Positions 11,487-21,182 of a stretch of DNA of 64,000 nucleotides are shown one piece after another. The stretch is from Basidiobolus meristosporus CBS 931.73 (lineage: Eukaryota > Basidiobolomycota > Basidiobolomycetes > Basidiobolales > Basidiobolaceae). Location: contig MCFE01000236.1 of NCBI GenBank assembly GCA_002104905.1, positions 56,016 to 120,015 of the forward strand, written 5' to 3'. Below the pieces are notes generated by a model. That model saw only the letters and a list, made by a program, of their open reading frames with translations, was not told the origin of the DNA and did no database searches. Each line of letters opens with the position of its first letter. The first letter of the stretch is position 1. The translations under genes and the position numbers were made by a program.

Positions 11487-12495
11487 ATGGCAATATTGAG
11501 GGAGGATTTCTATGTAATTCAAGCCACTCAGGTGGACAAAATTAGAGGATCAGAAATCATTCGGACCGTCCTAGTACCAGCGACATTTTCGTTACTCCAA
11601 CTACACGTAGCTCTGCAGGAGCTTTTCGGATGGGCTGAAACGAGAGATTCCTATCATTCCTTTAGACACTTTCCATACAGCAGCGGCGAGGGTGTTCTCA
11701 CCACGGAAAACCCCGACGTGATTTACCAACTAGTCACCCCAGAGGCCTGCGAGGGCTGGATAAAGAACATTGCTCCTGGGCTGTTCATAGGTATGTTCCG
11801 CTTGCTTCCCTTTCTGAGTCGAGTTTCTTACCATCTTTGCACTTGTAGAACACACCCATCCTCATGAGCCAGCCCCGCTGTTCTCTTTGCACAATCGCGA
11901 CCAACCTCGAGAACTGCTTACCATGCGCATCTTGAGAGACGAGCGGGTTTACAAGCTGCACCACGTGTTTGACAAGTCTTCGATGCTTGAGTACGAACTC
12001 GAAACTGGTGTGGAGAATCGGCCTAATCGTATACTTTATTTAAATCATATCGAAACCATCGTCTCCGACGGAGCGCTATTCAAAGAACAAGGGCTCTTTC
12101 CCGTGGTCTTGGAGGCGCTAAGTACAGATAAAACACAATCGAGTAAAGCCTGGAACGTGGAAATATGGAATATACAAGAGCGTCTTAATATCGCACATGC
12201 CAACGATCTGGACAATGCTCGGTGCTACTTGTGTCGGAGGTACCACGGCGAATGTGCTGGGAGAGAGAATCTATTTGCAGCAGATAGGTGTAGTGAATAT
12301 TGCTTGCACCATCCCAGTCAACACACGGAGCCTCTAGAAGAGGGTTTAGCAGAGCTGGCTTGGGTACAAGGAAGAGATGAGCTGATTCTAGAGCGGCTTA
12401 AATTTCTTGGTCAATGCGACACGAAACCATGTGAAAAATGGGGGGAGAATGAGGAATATTGTAGTTCATGGTCTTCTCTTTTCATCGCACCGTGA
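11487..12495 (+). CDS. Plasmid pRiA4b ORF-3-like domain protein
   Basis: Two exons (11487-11790 and 11849-12495) around a 58-bp intron (GTATGT...TTGTAG, phase 1) encode 316 residues. Residues 1-170 resemble the pRiA4b ORF-3 domain: a strand-rich start (YVIQATQVDKI), then RTVLVPATFSLLQLHVALQ and a FGW motif, later a His/Phe/Asp-containing strand pair (HHVFDKSSMLEYELE) in place of the usual FDFGDxWEH. The domain is common in bacteria and on mobile elements and sporadic in eukaryotes; its activity is not established. The C-terminal 110 residues contain a Cys/His cluster (CYLCRRYHGECAG, then CSEYCLHH, later CDTKPCEKW and EEYC) that could bind zinc. The start ATG is the first one immediately before the domain, though the frame is open further upstream. 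Confidence 0.75.
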
Positions 12496-12848
12496 TGGAG
12501 TACCAACCTGTCATTAATTTCTCCAAATATCCGCACTTCATCTACCGCACGGCATTCCAATGTTATTTCTCCTAGACTCACCGGGAATGATTGTTTACAT
12601 TGTTAGAAAACACTGTAATCAATCTTCATCGTAGCCTCCTCCCCTTCACATTTATGTAGAATAGTTGCCCATCAGTCACTTCGAAGTAATACCTCACTTG
12701 TTCAAATAAGCTCAACCCCTCCTGAAGCGCATCAAGAACATGGTCCCCGTTGATTTTTTATTGCAGTCAAATTCTCTTGGCCCGTTATAAAGAATAAAAG
12801 GCTACCACTTGTGCATAGTAACATGAAGAAGAAAGGTCCTCGGATGAG
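12496..12848. other. Intergenic, convergent 3' ends
   Basis: Spacer between the pRiA4b-like gene (+) and the TIP30-like gene (-). No feature seen. Confidence 0.6.
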
Positions 12849-13880
12849 TTAGGCCATGCCCAGTTTATGGATCTCCGAGTTGCTGAGCACCTCCACCACA
12901 GTTCCATGCTCGTTGGGGGTGGCGACTTTAGGTGAGTGACTTGCTGTCCAGCGCATCGCACGGGCCACGGTGGCTACAGAGGCACCAAGAGTCTTCTCGA
13001 GCGTCAACGCAGAAATTTTCTGGACAATGGACTCGAATAGGCGGGGGGTTTCGCGTTCACCTTCGGTGTACAAAATGCCAGGCTGAAGAATGCTCAATCT
13101 TTTGAATCCGATCTTGGATAGCTCCTCTTCGATTTCTCCCTTCGTTTTGGGATACAGGAACCATGAGTTCTTATTGGCATTCGCCGAGGAGACATAAATA
13201 AAGTGCACATCGGAGGTCCCCTGGCTGTCCTGCGACAGATTTTCCTCGTGAATCAACTTCGCTGTCGAGATAACGTAATCCTTATCGATCTTCACAAATG
13301 CCTCTGCTGAGCCAGCCGCCGCCTTGGTGGTGCCAAAGGAACAGAACACCACGTCTTGATTCTTCATTTCATCTCTGCTTTCCTCGATCTTTTCAAAGTT
13401 TACAAGTTTTTGGACCTACACAGCAGAGTGAATGGGTAAGCACTCGATGGAGATGGTCCGAGGCGTAAATTCCAAACCCACCAGGGTATCCTTGTTGGGG
13501 CCGTCGTACGGGACCTCCCTACGGCCGAGAGAAGTCACAGCTTTAAAAGCTCCGCTTGTTAAGAGATCCCTTATGACGCTCTTTCCAACCGCCCCTAGTG
13601 ATGGAAAAGGTAGGTTATGCTTTCAAACGGTGGCGAGATGACCGGCTGGAAACTTACCGGATCCACCTAGGACTAGGGCATTCAACCCTTTGGTGTCCAC
13701 GGCTTGATTATTTTGAGAAGTGCTGTTGCTTTCCGACATCGATTTTTGCTCCTGGAAGGTATTCCACAAGAATAAAACGAATAGGCCTCCAATAAAGGAG
13801 AAAAATAAGTTGGATTTAGAGAGCATGATGAGAGCTGATTCAACCAACGGGGGAGGGCGGGGGAGATATTTCCATATCAT
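12849..13880 (-). CDS. TIP30/Fmp52-like NAD(P)-binding oxidoreductase with N-terminal anchor
   Basis: Three exons: 13880 (or 13826) to 13658, 13594-13482 and 13415-12849. Introns are GTAAGT...CTAG (phase 1) and GTGGGT...GTAG (phase 0). The product is 300 residues from the first ATG or 282 from the ATG at 13826. It is an atypical short-chain dehydrogenase/reductase of the HTATIP2 (TIP30)/Fmp52 type: dinucleotide motif VLGGSGAVGK spanning the first splice junction, then SLGRREVPYDG, CSFGTTKAAAGS, the FIYVSSANAN strand and the FLYPKTKGEIEE active-site Tyr/Lys region, then RLSILQPGIL. Ahead of the Rossmann fold is a hydrophobic stretch (NLFFSFIGGLFVLFLW), a likely membrane anchor not present in mammalian TIP30. 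Yeast Fmp52 is associated with mitochondria. Substrate is unknown for this group. Splice joins restore the motif exactly, which supports the model. Confidence 0.88.
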
Positions 13881-14133
13881 CTACCCAGCTAACCAGTAGC
13901 ATATGTCGCATCTGACGTACTTCCAGAGCGATGATGATGAATTGGATTCCTAGCAGGGTTGCTTGTTTCGAAGTGGATCATTGCCATAATTCCATCAGGA
14001 AAATCCCGAGCAAATGTTTTGTTTGGTAGATCTGATAGCGGTATAATATATAGGCGGCCTAATGCGAATAAATACCCTTCAAGCAGTTGCCTATCGCCAC
14101 ATTCTTGAGCTGCCCCTACAGAACTCCTTGACC
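13881..14133. promoter_or_regulatory. Divergent promoter region with TATA element
   Basis: Spacer between the TIP30-like gene (-) and the Pga2-like gene (+). GTATAATATATAGG at 14041-14054 is a strong TATA match for the + strand gene. Confidence 0.5.
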
Positions 14134-14415
14134 ATGATAGATTTCACTTACAATCCCTCCGGCATCGTCTGGACGTTATTGATCCTGACCGCGTGGATTA
14201 TTGGGCGTCCTTATTTCAAGCGTTTCTTGGAGAGGGACATGCTTCGTCAACAGGAGAAATATCAAAAGAGGATGGAAGAAGAGGAGCGTCTTCGCAGGGA
14301 GGAAGAGGAAAGAGAGCGCCTTGAGGGAATTTCGGAAGACGATTCCGAAGAAGATTCAGAAACGGAGGAGCTGCTGGCTGAGGAGAAGCCTGTTCAATCT
14401 AGAAAAACCCAGTAG
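14134..14415 (+). CDS. PGA2: Small membrane protein, Pga2-like
   Basis: Protein of 93 residues: a single N-terminal membrane segment (GIVWTLLILTAWIIG) followed by RPYFKRFLERD, then a long, highly charged helix rich in Glu and Arg and an acidic Ser/Glu tail. This matches the architecture of fungal Pga2, a small ER protein implicated in protein trafficking (yeast protein 129 residues). An upstream in-frame ATG at 14062 would give 117 residues, but it sits about 10 nt after the TATA box, hence probably before the transcription start. The ATG at 14134 also has an ACC in front of it. The family call rests on layout and the membrane-exit GRPY motif, so it is tentative; a generic single-pass coiled-coil protein is the alternative. 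Confidence 0.6.
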   Translation: MIDFTYNPSGIVWTLLILTAWIIGRPYFKRFLERDMLRQQEKYQKRMEEEERLRREEEERERLEGISEDDSEEDSETEELLAEEKPVQSRKTQ

Positions 14416-14980
14416 GCGTCATGGCAGAATTGTCTGGTTGAACGCAACCCTCCCCCACTACCTGGAAACATGGAAGTGCCGTTGCTCAGCAAGCCCCAGC
14501 TCGTTTTTTAGATGGTTTCTTATTAGACGTATATATATATGTGTACATGCGAGTTCTATTTCTTTAGCATAATCGTTCATGCGGATGAATATTGTGATAA
14601 CAATCGTGGAGAAACCAATAAATCGATTCGTTGAAGATTCTGCTCTAGCAAAACTGTCAATTGTGTCTAGCACCCTTAGGAAGGGCCCCTTCGGTTGAGT
14701 AAAGCTGGTGTGGTCCAAGATTAATGCCAGTACAAAATCCCGCAATCAATTAGGAAATATCTGAAATGCTGATTGATAGAATACTGTGATTATGGCTTGA
14801 TCTTATTACAGGATGTGCATGTAGACTGGGAATATTGTTATGACCCCAAAATACCGGGATTTTCTGAATGGATACTGATTCTGAAATATCGATGATAAAT
14901 CAATTATCTACTGATGATGCAAGTCACTGGTAAATGTATATTGTTCTTACCATTGCCACCACCCAGGGCTCACTACTATC
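14416..14980. other. Intergenic region
   Basis: About 565 bp between two + strand genes. It holds the Pga2-like 3' UTR and the CSN4 promoter. I see no gene. Confidence 0.6.
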
Positions 14981-16389
14981 ATGAATATTGAGAAACGTTT
15001 TCAAGAAATATCCTCGCACACTGGAAACCAGAAAACCAAGAGCGACGAATACATTCGCTTGGTTCAAGAGATATTTCAGCTACCTCAGGCAGCTGAACAG
15101 ATTTCTTGCCTAAAGGTATTTGTCGCTGGAATACTCGATGAAGCTGTCGGCCTGGTGGTGTCGAGACAAGTTCTGTTTGAGCTGACCGAAGGATTGGAAA
15201 AAATATCGCCCGATGTTGCCAAAGAGGTCTTGATATTTGCTTTGGAGAAGATGCAGCCACGAATCGTTTCTTTCGAGGAGCAGGTAGGTAACAGCAGGGA
15301 AATTCAGCGCGAAATCTAGCTGACTCTTACACCAGGTATCTGTGATGAGGGAAAAATTAGCCGCCATTTATGAAAATGAGGAAGATTGGAGTGAGGCTGC
15401 AAGGATTCTGCAGGGGATCCCACTCGATTCGGGTCACCGGTATTGCCAGCAACTATTTCTAGTTCGTGAATCGTTGATATCTAAAGAAGTCCTCTTATAG
15501 TGCCATCTCCGACGACTACAAACTCAAAATTTATGTAAAGATCATACGATTGTTACTGGAGGAGGATGAGGCCATTGGTGCCGAAACCTATATGAACAGG
15601 GCAGCATTGCTCATTCCAAACAGCCAAGATCTAGTGGTTCAATTGACCTTTAAGCTTTCTCAAGCCCGAGTCCTTGATTTCAAAAGGAAGTTCTTGGAGG
15701 CTAGCTCGAAGTATCACGAGTTGAGCTACGTCACTGAAATGGTCCCTGAAGATAGAGAGCAAGCCCTGTAAGTGGTTCAAATCCATTCTTCCTGCCACCG
15801 TTTCTAACGTAGCGATGCGACCAGATCGTGCGCAGTGATTTGTGCAGTCTTGGCTGGGGCCGGTCCACAAAGATCCCGTCTACTCGCCACGCTTTACAAG
15901 GATGAGCGTACACAGCGTCTCGCCCATTTTTCCATCTTGGAAAAGATGTATCTGGACCGAGTACTGCGCGCTTCCGAGGTATCTGACTTCGCCTCGCTCT
16001 TAAAGCCACACCAACTAGCGCGATTACCTGACGGCAGTACTGTCCTTGACCGAGCGGTGATGGAGCACAACCTGCTGTCCGCATCCAAAATTTACAACAA
16101 TATTGGGATCGAAGAGTTGGGCTCATTGTTGTCGATTCCTGCAGCCCAGGCCGAGATAGTCGCCAGTAGAATGATAGGCGAGAGCCGACTACGTGCCACT
16201 ATTGACCAGATCCATAGGCTGATCGTCTTCCAGCATGGGGAAGGGGAGCACCTCGCACTTGGTAACAATCTCGTCATCGCCAAGTGGGATCAATCTATTC
16301 AAAACATCTGCCATCGTGTGGAATCTATCGTTGCTCTGATTCACTCCAAAAACCCCGAATACACGTCCTCCCAATCCACTCTCCTTTGA
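14981..16389 (+). CDS. CSN4: COP9 signalosome complex subunit 4
   Basis: PCI-domain subunit of the COP9 signalosome, the nuclear complex that removes Nedd8 from cullin-RING ubiquitin ligases. Four exons: 14981-15283, 15336-15439, 15501-15767 and 15813-16389. The introns are 52, 61 and 45 bp, all GT-AG, in phases 0, 2 and 2. The product is 416 residues (human CSN4 406). The N-terminal helical repeats include [19 protein letters not shown] and [16 protein letters not shown]. The strongest match is [18 protein letters not shown] in exon 4, nearly invariant in CSN4. It is followed by the PCI/winged-helix part with [11 protein letters not shown] and [21 protein letters not shown]. The helix near the C-terminus ([16 protein letters not shown]) is the bundle helix seen in CSN subunits. 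All splice joins restore frame. Presence of CSN4 implies a full COP9 complex, which budding yeasts have largely lost. Confidence 0.95.
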
Positions 16390-16755
16390 TCCGGTATGTC
16401 GATGCGAATTACGCATTCTTCCGCACCTTGTTACAACCCCAACCCCCACCATAGCCCTTTGACCCACATGCACGGTTGAATTAAATACAAGTGGTTTCCA
16501 CCCACGAGGGTATTACGCGTACATGTCCTCTAGTGGCCTATTGAGGTGTGCGCCAGGAGATCGATATGCGTAGTGATGGATGGACAAAGACACCCAGCCT
16601 CACGGTACTTGCAAGAGTTTCTCTGGCCCTTTGGATGCATTATTACTAATCCATGTTCCACAAGGAGGTTGATTCATCACATCAGGAAAGGACGGTTCTT
16701 GAAATCGCACATCAGCCTTGTCTGGAATGTTTCTCAACAGGTTTCTTGACCCGTT
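16390..16755. other. Intergenic region
   Basis: Spacer of about 370 bp after CSN4; no gene seen. Confidence 0.5.
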
Positions 16756-17362
16756 CTAAAAGTAATTCCTCAGAAACATCTGCTTTCCGTTTCTGGTAGA
16801 GACCTTGAGGAGGGTGGTCAAATAGAAAGCAGTTATGATGGTTGGTGAGATGAGAGTAGCCTGGAGTTGCGGGTTACTTAAAATGGGAGCGGCAGTAATA
16901 CAAATCCTGTTGCGAGATATATCAGAAGGTTGGCTGTTGGCCAACCTCAGACATCTGCATACAAAGAGATCAGACCCGACACAAAAGGTCTTGAGTCCAG
17001 ATTGGCTAGGTCTTACCAAGGCCAGAGAGGAGTGAGTGTTGCGCCGGTAACCAACGCACCATATCCGAGGCGAGCCATTGGCTTATTGCGGAATAGGAAT
17101 GCTAGAGCAGGAGGTGCGTTGACGGGCAGCGGTACCTGCGCCGGCGTTCTCGCCGTTGGTAGATTTGCGTGGTGTAAGAGGAAGGCTGGATGCTTCCCAC
17201 AAAGCAGGTATCGCTTGCCATTCAGCCGGTGATGCCCAGGCTGAGGCTTGAAGGAGTTGGTGGGAGACTGCAGTAGGGAAAAGTTGGTGCCGTCTTAGCA
17301 AAGTCTGTTCCTACCAGCTGTTCTTTACTGTCGAAGTTGAAAAGAGATATCGAGATCGACAT
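16756..17362 (-). CDS. Tentative spliced small membrane protein, unknown
   Basis: Minus-strand region with coding-like composition but uncertain structure. The clearest part is an exon ending at 17027 that encodes FLFRNKPMARLGYGALVTG and TLTPLWPW. A possible 120-nt intron (17026-16907, GTAAGA...CAACAG) then leads in phase to an exon 16906-16756 encoding APILSNPQ, ISPTIITAFYLTTLLKVS and a basic end (LRNYF). That gives two hydrophobic segments. Upstream, an ATG at 17362 begins a frame with MSISISLFNFDSKEQL that can be joined to the rest in more than one way, so the N-terminus is not settled. I do not recognise the family. The end has a loose resemblance to steroid-reductase-like DUF1295 proteins (SPxxxxxxLLxxxS) but is too short to claim. 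Confidence 0.35.
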
Positions 17363-18452
<1,090 letters not shown>

Positions 18453-18552
18453 ATATTTACTTGCTCTTTGTCACGCGATACCTACAGTCCATCAACCAGA
18501 ATAAACCAAAACAAGCCACATGAAATCTGTCGATCTCGCTTGATTGTTGGCT

Positions 18553-19048
18553 TCAAAGTGAATCGACTGATTTCAGATTTGGTCGGGATGAGAAATCGGT
18601 CTGGTGGATTCCACCCAGGTCGTCAGAATTGATCTTCCAGGAGAGGTCGTTGCAGTAGGTATATTGGGTTGATGTCTGAATGCTCATGCTGGTGGCGGTT
18701 GGTTGCGAAATCTGGGAAGCTGACTGTCCTCGGATCCCCAGACAATCTCGTGGCACCCCAAGCCAATGTGTGCTGTTACATCCCGAACTAATCAACACCT
18801 CCGTGCCAAACGGTCTGAGATGCTGGTTTCACACGGTTCTACCGGGGTTTCTCGGCTGAAATCTTCGGTGATGGGCAGGCCACGAGTCCCGCGAAGTCCA
18901 AAAACTCCAGCACCGCTGCGATTGTACTGGAGGCTAGAGGAGAGGGTCTCCTTGGGCCCTCTAATGGGGACTGGGTGATGTGTTGGTCAGGGTTGATCAG
19001 GAGTTGACGTGATGTTGAAGGTCTCAGAATATCTTCTCTTGAAGGCAT
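18553..19048 (-). CDS. Spliced gene for a 146-residue protein, unknown function
   Basis: Two exons (19048-18843 and 18787-18553) joined across a 55-nt intron (GTAGAA...GATTAG, phase 2), the same size class as other introns in this block, give 146 residues. Nothing in it matches a family I know. It is rich in Ser, Thr, Pro and Gln with no membrane segment or signal peptide. One moderately hydrophobic helix (IAAVLEFLDFAGLVAC) lies in exon 1, and the C-terminal half is polar with Asp/Ser clusters (NDLSWKINSDDLGG). It converges on the zinc-finger gene, 100 bp away. Evidence for reality is the in-frame splice join, ATG start and normal CpG content; it is otherwise unsupported. Confidence 0.42.
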
Positions 19049-19840
19049 TTTACCACCGGTTTACCCATAGATCGCCCCCGATCCCATGGGCCTTACAAAC
19101 CGGAAGTTGCGTGTGATTATTAACACATCGATGAGTATCACAGCTTGTGGACCAAACTCTGATAAAAGCGGAAATCTGGAATTCGTTGCGAAAGAAGTGG
19201 TTTTCTGACCAAAGGAGATGGGTCAAGATGCGAAGCAGAATTGGGACTCTGAAGTGATTTGGTGTCGCGAGGAGCTAGCACATTTCGGCTTTTTGGTTTG
19301 TTTATTGAAAGTTGATATCCTTACTCTTGCCAGAACTCGTAGACTAGACATCGTGTTTTGCTCAAGGTGATGGAAGATTTGCAAAATTAGAAGCTTCCTC
19401 CTTACAATAGGAACCCTGGCAAATAATTCAAACTTCAAGTTTGTTGGTTTTTTCATTGTTGAAAGTAACAGTGGGTACCCGGAAGTGATTTGCATGTTCA
19501 GATGCTGTGGTGTGTCATTTAATGATATATTGAGCTGAAATCAGTATTTACAGTACCAGCCTAAGGCAACTCCTGAGCAGCTCAGATTTTGCCTTCTATT
19601 CTATGGTTTAATTTGGCCAACCTGCTTGCCCTACTTGGTAAAGTCTCTGTATGCAGCATTATCCAATGAAGTCAAAGAAGATCATGCCACTCTGATGGTT
19701 GGCCATATCATGATCAAGTATGCTTTTCAAAATGAAGCCAAGAATGAATTTCAATATCACAACCTTCTTTTTTCCTTCAAAATAGATCTGTATATTTCTT
19801 ATCTAGTAGCCATTCCCTGTAGTAAGGTACTTGTCTCTAT
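19049..19840. other. Boundary between gene-rich and transposon-rich DNA
   Basis: No gene recognised. CpG becomes rare from about 19,480 onward, which marks the edge of the repeat block. The stretch 19,500-19,840 looks like decayed repeat but matches nothing I can name. Confidence 0.45.
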
Positions 19841-19915
19841 TATGAGAGTCTTGAAGATAATGGAAGTGATTGGGAGAACTGTCAGATTATGAGGCTTTTA
19901 CTTGGTGATATATTG
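19841..19915 (-). mobile_element. Copia-1 LTR fragment
   Basis: Resembles the 3' end of the 349-bp copia-1 LTR in reverse orientation (GAGTCTTGAAGATA, then GAAGTGATTGGGAGAA). Only about 75 bp are preserved. Confidence 0.6.
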
Positions 19916-20147
19916 ATCTCTCATTCTGGCAGATTGTAGTACCACTGAGTACCATAGCATGGCAGATAGTACCAGGGAGTGATGTAAAGTGCTAGATTTG
20001 TATCAAACATGATACACATATAACCTTCAATGATCAGATCAACTGTAAGATATGCAGCACTATTTTTAACGCTACCTATGTGGTATAATTTAGTCACATA
20101 GGTGGATCCAAGCTGGATTGGCCATGAAGATTATTTTAGAACACCAT

Positions 20148-20260
20148 TCCCTATGAAAAACAAATTGGTCCTGTAGGTAAATCCAATCCATATAAGCCAT
20201 TAGGATCCAGCAAGGAGACTGTTATAATATCAGCATCTTGGAATTCTTGCTTCTCTTAAC
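20148..20260 (-). mobile_element. End fragment of the TCCCTATG transposon
   Basis: Begins TCCCTATGAAAAACAAATTG and continues with the GGTCCTGTAGGT subterminal sequence that marks the transposase-side end of the family (compare the end at 45983). It stops where a copia-1 LTR begins. Confidence 0.7.
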
Positions 20261-20850
20261 TGTTGTAAAACTCATAATTCCACCTATATATTCATCTCAG
20301 TCACTAAGATCATTACCTACAAATCTTTGAGAATACTGACCAAATACCTTGTTGGGATTTACTTGGAATATTTTCACCTAAATATCAGGCATCCAGAACA
20401 TGAATATTAGATAAGCTGTCCAAACAGCCACAAACTTTGCACACATGCTCTTGAGACCTTCCTAGACCTATTTTATGTGCTTGTCATGCCAAGACCAAGT
20501 AAAAGTATAAATATTACTTTTACATACAGTAAATCATTAAGTGAAAACCATATAATCTACTTGTTATCCCAATCACTTCCATCTTCTTCAAGACTCTTAC
20601 AACAGGCTAGGAGCCCTAAGCTGGCACTCTCTACAATATCTACTTTTGCTAGTACTGGAATATTTTTTTCTGCTGAAAAGTTGGATGGATCTAATTACTA
20701 AGTGTGGAAAGTGAAGATGAAGATGCTGCTACAAGAAAGAGGCCTTTGGGATATTGTCATGGGAGAAGAATGCCCTTTTAAAAATGTGGGAGAGGAAGTT
20801 TTAAAGTACCAGAAGAAAGAACAAAGTGCCTTTAACTGCATTTGCCTTAA
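20261..20850 (+). mobile_element. Copia-1 element A: 5' LTR and start of gag
   Basis: A 344-bp LTR (20261-20604, TGTTGTAAAA...CTTACAACA) is followed by a primer-site-like GGCTAGGAGCCC and the start of gag. The usual gag ATG reads ATA, and a TAA interrupts the LDGSNY motif region. The gag reading is cut at the codon for Asn by a TCCCTATG transposon and resumes at 28069. Confidence 0.85.
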
Positions 20851-21182
20851 TCCCTATGAAAAATTATTGAGATGATCATGTCAAAAGGCTGTCACAAAGT
20901 TAATGTCCCGTGACTGAGAGGTACTGATCTTGTCAGGACTCTGTCCAGAGACCATTGAAAAATAATTGCACCCCAGATTTCACAAAAAACTTTGTCAAGA
21001 TTTTTCATCACAATGATGTATAAGTGGCTTTTGATTGGTTCCCTGCCAATTTGCTCACTTTCTGATCCTGGGCACTCTATTGCCTCCTACATTTGTGTGA
21101 ATTGATTGGCTATTGCCTCTTTTTCACACTCCTTACTTCCTGACTCAACCATTTCTCTTACTTTTCATGCATACAAATTGAT

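Noticed and set aside
15768-15812. GGTTCAAATCC resembling a tRNA T-arm
   Set aside because: Lies in a 45-bp CSN4 intron with no acceptor stem, D-arm or anticodon arm around it.
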